Positions 53,913-64,000 of a stretch of 64,000 nucleotides of DNA are shown here, piece by piece. The stretch lies in contig CATKHW010000058.1 of assembly GCA_949752795.1 (NCBI GenBank), positions 1,116,001 to 1,180,000 of the forward strand, in the 5' to 3' direction. Position numbers and translations under genes: made by a program. This DNA comes from Hyperoodon ampullatus (Eukaryota; Chordata; Mammalia; Artiodactyla; Ziphiidae). Every line of letters starts with the position of its first letter. Within the stretch, counting starts at the first letter, position 1. The notes under the pieces are model-generated. The model ran no database searches and was not told the DNA's origin. It saw only the letters and a program-made list of their open reading frames with translations.

Positions 53913-55651
53913 CTTGTTATGCTGATGGGCGGGATGTAAATTGCCAACTGCCTCTCTGGAGGAGTGCATTCTGTTCCCTAAAACAAGTAAAGAACAGAGC
54001 TACAGAGCCAAGGGCACTACCAGCCTAGGGAATATACCTTGGGAAAACTGAAAATCAATAAGACATAGCCACCCCAAAATTTAGGGCTGCACTGCATACA
54101 AGGACCTCAACTTGGATACACCTTAAGTATCCCAGAAAATATAAACATGGTTCAAAAAATTGTGGTACTTACGTACGATGGAATATCCCTCAGCCATGAA
54201 ATCAATGTCATAAGACCAGTAGCAGCAAAATGGGTGGATTCAGGTACGATGATTCTAACTGAAATAAGTCACACAGAAAAAGAAACTTATCATAAGATAT
54301 CACTTATGAAGATCCTGTAAACATGGCTACACTTGAACTGAGTTAGGAAAGAGAACAGTGTCTCACATTTAGAAAACACTCTTATACCTGCTTAAGGGGA
54401 AAGGAGAGGTGGGGTGATGCATAAAACCAGAGTTTGATATAAGCACAGGTACCGTTCCAAAAACCAACTATGGAATAGACAAGACCTACACCGTCCTCAG
54501 CGAAAGGGACTCAAAACCCCATATTTCCCGCAGAGGAAAATATCTGACTAGTAAGAATCTTAAAACCTATGTATTGATATGTCTCCGTAAGGGAATCAAG
54601 TGTGTCTAGACTGGCATAAACATGGCAGCGAGAATCAGCTCAAACCCACTATAAAAAGGAATTTCAAAAACAAAACAAAAAAACTGGGAAATTCTTTACA
54701 ATTCCTTCAGGGTCTCTGATGAAAGCTGGAATGACCCTATCTACAACGACAGCTGGATGTGGCATAAGGAGGGACACTTGGGACTGAGACGATTGGTGAG
54801 ATTGGGTGAGCAAATGCAGACCCTTTAAAGCAATAATGCATGGCACCCATTCCATGGGTCCGAACTCTCCAGGTTGAAGGGAATATTACTACAGCTATAA
54901 CATGTGCGGGAAACCTAGAGAACGGACACACTGTGAATACAAAAGGTTTCTAAAACTCAACGCATAGTCCCTCTCCTGGTGCTCCGGTTTGACTTTCCGT
55001 CTGCTTTACTATCAACCTCCCAACTTGGAGAGACAGCCCCTTTAACCTCTTGGTTCGCACAGGTTGCCAATTTGGCAGAGGATGAAAGGGAAGAGGGAGA
55101 ACCAGTGAGAGAGTAGCTGTTAGGCATTTGGACGGGCACATATCACTGTAATTTCCCGGCAGGAAGAAGAATTAACCAAATTCTCAGCCACCCACCGGGA
55201 ACCAGTATAGGTCCTGAACCAAAATTTTGGACTTGCGGTCAGCTCACCAAAAACGAGTTGAAAAATGGAGCTCAGGGGCACAGCAATTCACAAACTGGCC
55301 GAGTAATAAAGGACAACTATCGTCCAAAAATCTGTTGAGGGAAGGCAACGAGGCGGACTTGAAAGCGAGGCAGAATAGCAGGAAACAGATTTCAAGAGGT
55401 ACGTTGGAATCGCCTTTAAAGCACAGGAAGAGGGGCACAACTTCGACAATGATGCACTTGGCCAAAAAGGGCGTATGCGTTTTCTCCTGAATATATTCAG
55501 GAGAAAACGCATACGCCCTTTTTGGCCAAGCAAGCAAGTGGGCAATGCAAATCTGCACTACAAAGAAGTATCACTTCCCACCGGTCAAAAGGGACATCCA
55601 CAAAATGTGTAAGAACAAGAAAGGCAAGACAGGCCCTGGAGAACAGGGAGC
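53913..55651 (+). repeat. Satellite monomer U32
   Basis: Copy of U25 (agacatagcc at 54061-54070, gattctaact at 54251-54260, aatacaaaagg, accagtgaga, caagtgggc) but with cagctataac near 54892 where U25 has cagatataac. Palindrome 55457-55530, perfect. Confidence 0.97.
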
Positions 55652-57390
55652 CTTGTTATGCTGATGGGCGGGATGTAAATTGCCAACTGCCTCTCTGGAG
55701 GAGTGCATTCTGTTCCCTAAAACAAGTAAAGAACAGAGCTACAGAGCCAAGGGCACTACCAGCCTAGGGAATATACCTTGGGAAAACTGAAAATCAATAA
55801 GACAGAGCCACCCCAAAATTTAGGGCTGCACTGCATACAAGGACCTCAAACTTGGATACACCTTAAGTATCCCAGAAAATATAAACATGGTTCAAAAAAT
55901 TGTGGTACTTACGTACGATGGAATATCCCTCAGCCATGAAATCAATGTCATAAGACCAGTAGCAGCAAAATGGGTGGATTCAGGTACGATGATTCTAAGT
56001 GAAATAAGTCACACAGAAAAGAAACTTATCATAAGATATCACTTATGAAGATCCTGTAAACATGGCTACACTTGAACTGAGTTAGGAAAGAGAACAGTGT
56101 CTCACATTTAGAAAACACTCTTATACCTGCTTAAGGGGGAAGGAGAGGTGGGGTGATGAATAAAACCAGAGTTTGATATAAGCACAGGTACCGTTCCAAA
56201 AACCAACTATGGAATAGACAAGACCTACACCGTCCTCAGCGAAAGGGACTCAAAACCCCATATTTCCCGCAGAGGAAAATATCTGACTAGTAAGAATCTT
56301 AAAACCTATGTATTGATATGTCTCCGTAAGGGAATCAAGTGTGTCTAGACTGGCATAAACATGGCAGCGAGAATCAGCTCAAACCCACTATAAAAAGGAA
56401 TTTCAAAAACAAAACAAAAAAACTGGGAAATTCTTTACAATTCCTTCAGGGTCTCTGATGAAAGCTGGAATGACCCTATCTACAACGACAGCTGGATGTG
56501 GCATAAGGAGGGACACTTGGGACTGAGACGATTGGTGAGATTGGGTGAGCAAATGCAGACCCTTTAAAGCAATAATGCATGGCACCCATTCCATGGGTCC
56601 GAACTCTCCAGGTTGAAGGGAATATTACTACAGCTATAACATGTGCGGGAAACCTAGAGAACGGACACACTGTGAATACGAAAGGTTTCTAAAACTCAAC
56701 GCATAGTCCCTCTCCTGGTGCTCCGGTTTGACTTTCCGTCTGCTTTACTATCAACCTCCCAACTTGGAGAGACAGCCCCTTTAACCTCTTGGTTCGCACA
56801 GGTTGCCAATTTGGCAGAGGATGAAAGGGAAGAGGGAGAACCAATGAGAGAGTAGCTGTTAGGCATTTGGACGGGCACATATCACTGTAATTTCCCGGCA
56901 GGAAGAAGAATTAACCAAATTCTCAGCCACCCACCGGGAACCAGTATAGGTCCTGAACCAAAATTTTGGACTTGCGGTCAGCTCACCAAAAACGAGTTGA
57001 AAAATGGAGCTCAGGGGCACAGCAATTCACAAACTGGCCGAGTAATAAAGGACAACTATCGTCCAAAAATCTGTTGAGGGAAGGCAACGAGGCGGACTTG
57101 AAAGCGAGGCAGAATAGCAGGAAACAGATTTCAAGAGGTACGTTGGAATCGCCTTTAAAGCACAGGAAGAGGGGCACAACTTCGACAATGATGCACTTGG
57201 CCAAAAAGGGCGTATGCGTTTTCTCCTGAATATATTCAGGAGAAAACGCATACGCCCTTTTTGGCCAAGCAAGCAAGCGGGCAATGCAAATCTGCACTAC
57301 AAAGAAGTATCACTTCCCACCGGTCAAAAGGGACATCCACAAAATGTGTAAGAACAAGAAAGGCAAGACAGGCCCTGGAGAACAGGGAGC
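55652..57390 (+). repeat. Satellite monomer U33
   Basis: U26 type (gggtgatgaa at 56151-56160) with two private indels: an added A in ggacctcaaa (55841-55850) and a lost A in cagaaaagaa (near 56014). Their lengths cancel, so the unit stays 1,739 bp. Palindrome 57196-57269, perfect. Confidence 0.97.
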
Positions 57391-59129
57391 CTTGTTATGC
57401 TGATGGGCGGGATGTAAATTGCCAACTGCCTCTCTGGAGGAGTGCATTCTGTTCCCTAAAACAAGTAAAGAACAGAGCTACAGAGCCAAGGGCACTACCA
57501 GCCTAGGGAATATACCTTGGGAAAACTGAAAATCAATAAGACAGAGCCACCCCAAAATTTAGGGCTGCACTGCATACAAGGACCTCAACTTGGATACACC
57601 TTAAGTATCCCAGAAAATATAAACATGGTTCAAAAAATTGTGGTACTTACGTACGATGGAATATCCCTCAGCCATGAAATCAATGTCATAAGACCAGTAG
57701 CAGCAAAATGGGTGGATTCAGGTACGATGATTCTAAGTGAAATAAGTCACACAGAAAAAGAAACTTATCATAAGATATCACTTATGAAGATCCTGTAAAC
57801 ATGGCTACACTTGAACTGAGTTAGGAAAGAGAACAGTGTCTCACATTTAGAAAACACTCTTATACCTGCTTAAGGGGGAAGGAGAGGTGGGGTGATGCAT
57901 AAAACCAGAGTTTGATATAAGCACAGGTACCGTTCCAAAAACCAACTATGGAATAGACAAGACCTACACCGTCCTCAGCGAAAGGGACTCAAAACCCCAT
58001 ATTTCCCGCAGAGGAAAATATCTGACTAGTAAGAATCTTAAAACCTATGTATTGATATGTCTCCATAAGGGAATCAAGTGTGTCTAGACTGGCATAAACA
58101 TGGCAGCGAGAATCAGCTCAAACCCACTATAAAAAGGAATTTCAAAAACAAAACAAAAAAACTGGGAAATTCTTTACAATTCCTTCAGGGTCTCTGATGA
58201 AAGCTGGAATGACCCTATCTACAACGACAGCTGGATGTGGCATAAGGAGGGACACTTGGGACTGAGACGATTGGTGAGATTGGGTGAGCAAATGCAGACC
58301 CTTTAAAGCAATAATGCATGGCACCCATTCCATGGGTCCGAACTCTCCAGGTTGAAGGGAATATTACTACAGATATAACATGTGCGGGAAACCTAGAGAA
58401 CGGACACACTGTGAATACAAAAGGTTTCTAAAACTCAACGCATAGTCCCTCTCCTGGTGCTCCGGTTTGACTTTCCGTCTGCTTTACTATCAACCTCCCA
58501 ACTTGGAGAGACAGCCCCTTTAACCTCTTGGTTCGCACAGGTTGCCAATTTGGCAGAGGATGAAAGGGAAGAGGGAGAACCAGTGAGAGAGTAGCTGTTA
58601 GGCATTTGGACGGGCACATATCACTGTAATTTCCCGGCAGGAAGAAGAATTAACCAAATTCTCAGCCACCCACCGGGAACCAGTATAGGTCCTGAACCAA
58701 AATTTTGGACTTGCGGTCAGCTCACCAAAAACGAGTTGAAAAATGGAGCTCAGGGGCACAGCAATTCACAAACTGGCCGAGTAATAAAGGACAACTATCG
58801 TCCAAAAATCTGTTGAGGGAAGGCAACGAGGCGGACTTGAAAGCGAGGCAGAATAGCAGGAAACAGATTTCAAGAGGTACGTTGGAATCGCCTTTAAAGC
58901 ACAGGAAGAGGGGCACAACTTCGACAATGATGCACTTGGCCAAAAAGGGCGTATGCGTTTTCTCCTGAATATATTCAGGAGAAAACGCATACGCCCTTTT
59001 TGGCCAAGCAAGCAAGTGGGCAATGCAAATCTGCACTACAAAGAAGTATCACTTCCCACCGGTCAAAAGGGACATCCACAAAATGTGTAAGAACAAGAAA
59101 GGCAAGACAGGCCCTGGAGAACAGGGAGC
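57391..59129 (+). repeat. Satellite monomer U34 (mosaic)
   Basis: Left part is U27-like (aagggggaagg, ccataagg with A at 58065). Right part is U25-like (agatataaca at 58371-58380, aatacaaaagg, accagtgaga, caagtgggc). Palindrome 58935-59008, perfect. Confidence 0.96.
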
Positions 59130-60868
59130 CTTGTTATGCTGATGGGCGGGATGTAAATTGCCAACTGCCTCTCTGGAGGAGTGCATTCTGTTCCCTAAAA
59201 CAAGTAAAGAACAGAGCTACAGAGCCAAGGGCACTACCAGCCTAGGGAATATACCTTGGGAAAACTGAAAATCAATAAGACAGAGCCACCCCAAAATTTA
59301 GGGCTGCACTGCATACAAGGACCTCAACTTGGATACACCTTAAGTATCCCAGAAAATATAAACATGGTTCAAAAAATTGTGGTACTTATGTACGATGGAA
59401 TATCCCTCAGCCATGAAATCAATGTCATAAGACCAGTAGCAGCAAAATGGGTGGATTCAGGTACGATGATTCTAAGTGAAATAAGTCACACAGAAAAAGA
59501 AACTTATCATAAGATATCACTTATGAAGATCCTGTAAACATGGCTACACTTGAACTGAGTTAGGAAAGAGAACAGTGTCTCACATTTAGAAAACACTCTT
59601 ATACCTGCTTAAGGGGGAAGGAGAGGTGGGGTGATGAATAAAACCAGAGTTTGATATAAGCACAGGTACCGTTCCAAAAACCAACTATGGAATAGACAAG
59701 ACCTACACCGTCCTCAGCGAAAGGGACTCAAAACCCCATATTTCCCGCAGAGGAAAATATCTGACTAGTAAGAATCTTAAAACCTATGTATTGATATGTC
59801 TCCGTAAGGGAATCAAGTGTGTCTAGACTGGCATAAACATGGCAGCGAGAATCAGCTCAAACCCACTATAAAAAGGAATTTCAAAAACAAAACAAAAAAA
59901 CTGGGAAATTCTTTACAATTCCTTCAGGGTCTCTGATGAAAGCTGGAATGACCCTATCTACAACGACAGCTGGATGTGGCATAAGGAGGGACACTTGGGA
60001 CTGAGACGATTGGTGAGATTGGGTGAGCAAATGCAGACCCTTTAAAGCAATAATGCATGGCACCCATTCCATGGGTCCGAACTCTCCAGGTTGAAGGGAA
60101 TATTACTACAGCTATAACATGTGCGGGAAACCTAGAGAACGGACACACTGTGAATACGAAAGGTTTCTAAAACTCAACGCATAGTCCCTCTCCTGGTGCT
60201 CCGGTTTGACTTTCCGTCTGCTTTACTATCAACCTCCCAACTTGGAGAGACAGCCCCTTTAACCTCTTGGTTCGCACAGGTTGCCAATTTGGCAGAGGAT
60301 GAAAGGGAAGAGGGAGAACCAATGAGAGAGTAGCTGTTAGGCATTTGGACGGGCACATATCACTGTAATTTCCCGGCAGGAAGAAGAATTAACCAAATTC
60401 TCAGCCACCCACCGGGAACCAGTATAGGTCCTGAACCAAAATTTTGGACTTGCGGTCAGCTCACCAAAAACGAGTTGAAAAATGGAGCTCAGGGGCACAG
60501 CAATTCACAAACTGGCCGAGTAATAAAGGACAACTATCGTCCAAAAATCTGTTGAGGGAAGGCAACGAGGCGGACTTGAAAGCGAGGCAGAATAGCAGGA
60601 AACAGATTTCAAGAGGTACGTTGGAATCGCCTTTAAAGCACAGGAAGAGGGGCACAACTTCGACAATGATGCACTTGGCCAAAAAGGGCGTATGCGTTTT
60701 CTCCTGAATATATTCAGGAGAAAACGCATACGCCCTTTTTGGCCAAGCAAGCAAGCGGGCAATGCAAATCTGCACTACAAAGAAGTATCACTTCCCACCG
60801 GTCAAAAGGGACATCCACAAAATGTGTAAGAACAAGAAAGGCAAGACAGGCCCTGGAGAACAGGGAGC
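59130..60868 (+). repeat. Satellite monomer U35
   Basis: Copy of U26 (acttatgtac near 59384, gtgatgaata at 59631-59640). I noticed no difference. Palindrome 60674-60747, perfect. Confidence 0.97.
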
Positions 60869-62607
60869 CTTGTTATGCTGATGGGCGGGATGTAAATTGC
60901 CAACTGCCTCTCTGGAGGAGTGCATTCTGTTCCCTAAAACAAGTAAAGAACAGAGCTACAGAGCCAAGGGCACTACCAGCCTAGGGAATATACCTTGGGA
61001 AAACTGAAAATCAATAAGACAGAGCCACCCCAAAATTTAGGGCTGCACTGCATACAAGGACCTCAACTTGGATACACCTTAAGTATCCCAGAAAATATAA
61101 ACATGGTTCAAAAAATTGTGGTACTTACGTACGATGGAATATCCCTCAGCCATGAAATCAATGTCATAAGACCAGTAGCAGCAAAATGGGTGGATTCAGG
61201 TACGATGATTCTAAGTGAAATAAGTCACACAGAAAAAGAAACTTATCATAAGATATCACTTATGAAGATCCTGTAAACATGGCTACACTTGAACTGAGTT
61301 AGGAAAGAGAACAGTGTCTCACATTTAGAAAACACTCTTATACCTGCTTAAGGGGGAAGGAGAGGTGGGGTGATGCATAAAACCAGAGTTTGATATAAGC
61401 ACAGGTACCGTTCCAAAAACCAACTATGGAATAGACAAGACCTACACCGTCCTCAGCGAAAGGGACTCAAAACCCCATATTTCCCGCAGAGGAAAATATC
61501 TGACTAGTAAGAATCTTAAAACCTATGTATTGATATGTCTCCATAAGGGAATCAAGTGTGTCTAGACTGGCATAAACATGGCAGCGAGAATCAGCTCAAA
61601 CCCACTATAAAAAGGAATTTCAAAAACAAAACAAAAAAACTGGGAAATTCTTTACAATTCCTTCAGGGTCTCTGATGAAAGCTGGAATGACCCTATCTAC
61701 AACGACAGCTGGATGTGGCATAAGGAGGGACACTTGGGACTGAGACGATTGGTGAGATTGGGTGAGCAAATGCAGACCCTTTAAAGCAATAATGCATGGC
61801 ACCCATTCCATGGGTCCGAACTCTCCAGGTTGAAGGGAATATTACTACAGCTATAACATGTGCGGGAAACCTAGAGAACGGACACACTGTGAATACGAAA
61901 GGTTTCTAAAACTCAACGCATAGTCCCTCTCCTGGTGCTCCGGTTTGACTTTCCGTCTGCTTTACTATCAACCTCCCAACTTGGAGAGACAGCCCCTTTA
62001 ACCTCTTGGTTCGCACAGGTTGCCAATTTGGCAGAGGATGAAAGGGAAGAGGGAGAACCAGTGAGAGAGTAGCTGTTAGGCATTTGGACGGGCACATATC
62101 ACTGTAATTTCCCGGCAGGAAGAAGAATTAACCAAATTCTCAGCCACCCACCGGGAACCAGTATAGGTCCTGAACCAAAATTTTGGACTTGCGGTCAGCT
62201 CACCAAAAACGAGTTGAAAAATGGAGCTCAGGGGCACAGCAATTCACAAACTGGCCGAGTAATAAAGGACAACTATCGTCCAAAAATCTGTTGAGGGAAG
62301 GCAACGAGGCGGACTTGAAAGCGAGGCAGAATAGCAGGAAACAGATTTCAAGAGGTACGTTGGAATCACCTTTAAAGCACAGGAAGAGGGGCACAACTTC
62401 GACAATGATGCACTTGGCCAAAAAGGGCGTATGCGTTTTCTCCTGAATATATTCAGGAGAAAACGCATACGCCCTTTTTGGCCAAGCAAGCAAGCGGGCA
62501 ATGCAAATCTGCACTACAAAGAAGTATCACTTCCCACCGGTCAAAAGGTACATCCACAAAATGTGTAAGAACAAGAAAGGCAAGACAGGCCCTGGAGAAC
62601 AGGGAGC
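60869..62607 (+). repeat. Satellite monomer U36
   Basis: Copy of U27 (ccataagg, accagtgaga, tggaatcacc at 62361-62370, tcaaaaggta at 62541-62550). Palindrome 62413-62486, perfect. Confidence 0.97.
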
Positions 62608-64000
62608 CTTGTTATGCTGATGGGCGGGATGTAAATTGCCAACTGCCTCTCTGGAGGAGTGCATTCTGTTCCCTAAAACAAGTAAAGAACAGAGCTACAG
62701 AGCCAAGGGCACTACCAGCCTAGGGAATATACCTTGGGAAAACTGAAAATCAATAAGACAGAGCCACCCCAAAATTTAGGGCTGCACTGCATACAAGGAC
62801 CTCAACTTGGATACACCTTAAGTATCCCAGAAAATATAAACATGGTTCAAAAAATTGTGGTACTTACGTACGATGGAATATCCCTCAGCCATGAAATCAA
62901 TGTCATAAGACCAGTAGCAGCAAAATGGGTGGATTCAGGTACGATGATTCTAAGTGAAATAAGTCACACAGAAAAAGAAACTTATCATAAGATATCACTT
63001 ATGAAGATCCTGTAAACATGGCTACACTTGAACTGAGTTAGGAAAGAGAACAGTGTCTCACATTTAGAAAACACTCTTATACCTGCTTAACGGGAAAGGA
63101 GAGGTGGGGTGATGCATAAAACCAGAGTTTGATATAAGCACAGGTACCGTTCCAAAAACCAACTATGGAATAGACAAGACCTACACCGTCCTCAGCGAAA
63201 GGGACTCAAAACCCCATATTTCCCGCAGAGGAAAATATCTGACTAGTAAGAATCTTAAAACCTATGTATTGATATGTCTCCATAAGGGAATCAAGTGTGT
63301 CTAGACTGGCATAAACATGGCAGCGAGAATCAGCTCAAACCCACTATAAAAAGGAATTTCAAAAACAAAACAAAAAAATTGGGAAATTCTTTGCAATTCC
63401 TTCAGGGTCTCTGATGAAGGCTGGAATGACCCTATCTACAACGACAGCTGGATGTGGCATAAGGAGGGACACTTGGGACTGGGACGATTGGTGAGATTGG
63501 GTGAGCAAATGCAGACACTTTAAAGCAATAATGCATGGCACCCATTCCATGGGTCCGAACTCTCCAGGTTGAAGGGAATATTACTACAGCTATAACAAGT
63601 GCGGGAAACCTAGAGAACGGACACACTGTGAATACGAAAGGTTTCTAAAACTCAACGCATAGTCCCTCCCCTGGTGCTCCGGTTTGACTTTCCGTCTGCT
63701 TTACTATCAACCTCCCAACTTGGAGAGACAGCCCCTTTAACCTCTTGGTTCGCACAGGTTGCCAATTTGGCAGAGGATGAAAGGGAAGAGGGAGAACTAA
63801 TGAGAGAGTAGCTGTTAGGCATTTGGACGGGCACATATCACTGTAATTTCCCGGCAGGAAGAAGAATTAACCAAATTCTCAGCCACCCACCGGGAACCAG
63901 TATAGGTCCTGAACCAAAATTTTGGACTTGCGGTCAGCTCACCAAAAGCGAGTTGAAAAATGGAGCTCAGGGGCACAGCAATTCACAAACTGGCCGAGTA
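62608..64000 (+). repeat. Satellite monomer U37 (partial, cut by window end)
   Basis: First 1,393 bp of a U28-type unit, including its mosaic structure (accagcctag at the left; attggg, gggactggga, ctcccctgg, gaactaatg and aaaagcgag at the right). It differs from U28 by cttaacggga against cttaagggga near 63088. The palindrome would lie beyond the window. Confidence 0.96.

Larger units (their letters stand above)
36523..57390 (+). repeat. Seven-unit higher-order duplication (U22-U28 / U29-U33)
   Basis: U22/U29, U23/U30, U24/U31, U25/U32 and U26/U33 pair at a displacement of exactly 12,173 bp (7 x 1,739), each pair sharing private variants. The joint is the mosaic unit U28, whose right part copies U21, the unit that precedes U22. 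The pairing breaks off at U34. Confidence 0.9.
1..64000 (+). repeat. Tandem satellite array, 1,739-bp monomer, about 36.8 copies
   Basis: The sequence at position 1 recurs at 1740, 3479, 5219, 6958 and so on to 62608, always in the same orientation, with a step of 1,739 bp (1,740 after U3, U9, U12 and U15; 1,738 after U10). Units differ from one another by scattered single-base changes and rare one-base indels. No transposon insertion, inversion or unique DNA interrupts the array, and I see no obvious shorter internal subrepeat. Such arrays in animals form centromeric, pericentromeric or subtelomeric heterochromatin; which of these applies cannot be told from the sequence. The length recalls the approximately 1.7-kb common cetacean satellite, but that is only a length match. 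No protein-coding gene, tRNA or rRNA was recognised anywhere. Confidence 0.98.
42722..64000 (+). repeat. Nine-unit displacement block (right part of U25 to U28 / right part of U34 to U37)
   Basis: From 42722 and 58373 onward the two stretches run in parallel at 15,651 bp (9 x 1,739). U26/U35 and U27/U36 appear identical by eye, and U28/U37 differ at one noticed base. It overlaps the seven-unit block; the extra two units come from a U34-U35 insertion. Confidence 0.88.

Noticed and set aside
36523..64000. Assembly duplication as the sole cause of the seven- and nine-unit blocks
   Set aside because: Paired units differ at private bases (U22/U29, U23/U30, U25/U32), and the nine-unit shift nests inside the seven-unit one, which is hard to make by simple double assembly. 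Not fully excluded without reads.

Overview
The whole 64 kb window is one uninterrupted head-to-tail satellite DNA array. I find no gene, RNA gene, CRISPR array, insertion sequence or unique-sequence island. The repeat unit is 1,739 bp (occasionally 1,738 or 1,740), always in the same orientation. The window holds 36 complete units and one partial unit, called U1 to U37 here. Both window edges lie inside the array, so neither array boundary is visible. The unit phase is arbitrary: I start each unit at the base corresponding to position 1.

Organism: this is eukaryotic heterochromatin-type DNA, most likely from a vertebrate and probably a mammal. Many differences between units are CpG to TpG or CpA transitions, the mark left by germline cytosine methylation. 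A monomer of about 1.74 kb resembles in length the roughly 1.7 kb satellite shared by most cetaceans. That is a length match only; I could not compare sequences, and other lineages remain possible.

Unit anatomy, using U1 coordinates: a purine/G-rich stretch near 482-505; a TATA-like motif (738-746) followed by an A-rich tract whose terminal A run is 7 or 8 long depending on the unit family (765-772 in U1); a 12-bp palindrome (1308-1319); a 74-bp perfect spacerless palindrome (1546-1619, two 37-bp arms); and a perfect octamer motif ATGCAAAT (1634-1641) 14 bases beyond it. The 74-bp palindrome recurs in all 36 units where that part is present. It is perfect in 32 and has one arm mismatch in four (U6, U7, U10, U22).

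Layout: U1-U3 are near-identical neighbours. U3-U5 resemble U12-U14. U8-U10 and U11-U13 are a three-unit duplication. U17-U18 and U19-U20 are a two-unit duplication. U22-U28 is a seven-unit block repeated from U29 onward. Within that second copy a further two-unit insertion (U34-U35) gives a nine-unit displacement between U25-U28 and U34-U37. Mosaic units at the joints (U6, U10, U19, U28, U34) carry the left part of one unit type and the right part of another. They are what in-register unequal crossing-over would leave behind.

The many short open frames that recur every 1,739 bp are by-products of the repeat, not genes. The longest-standing one lacks an ATG at its start and is broken by a stop or by indels in three units.
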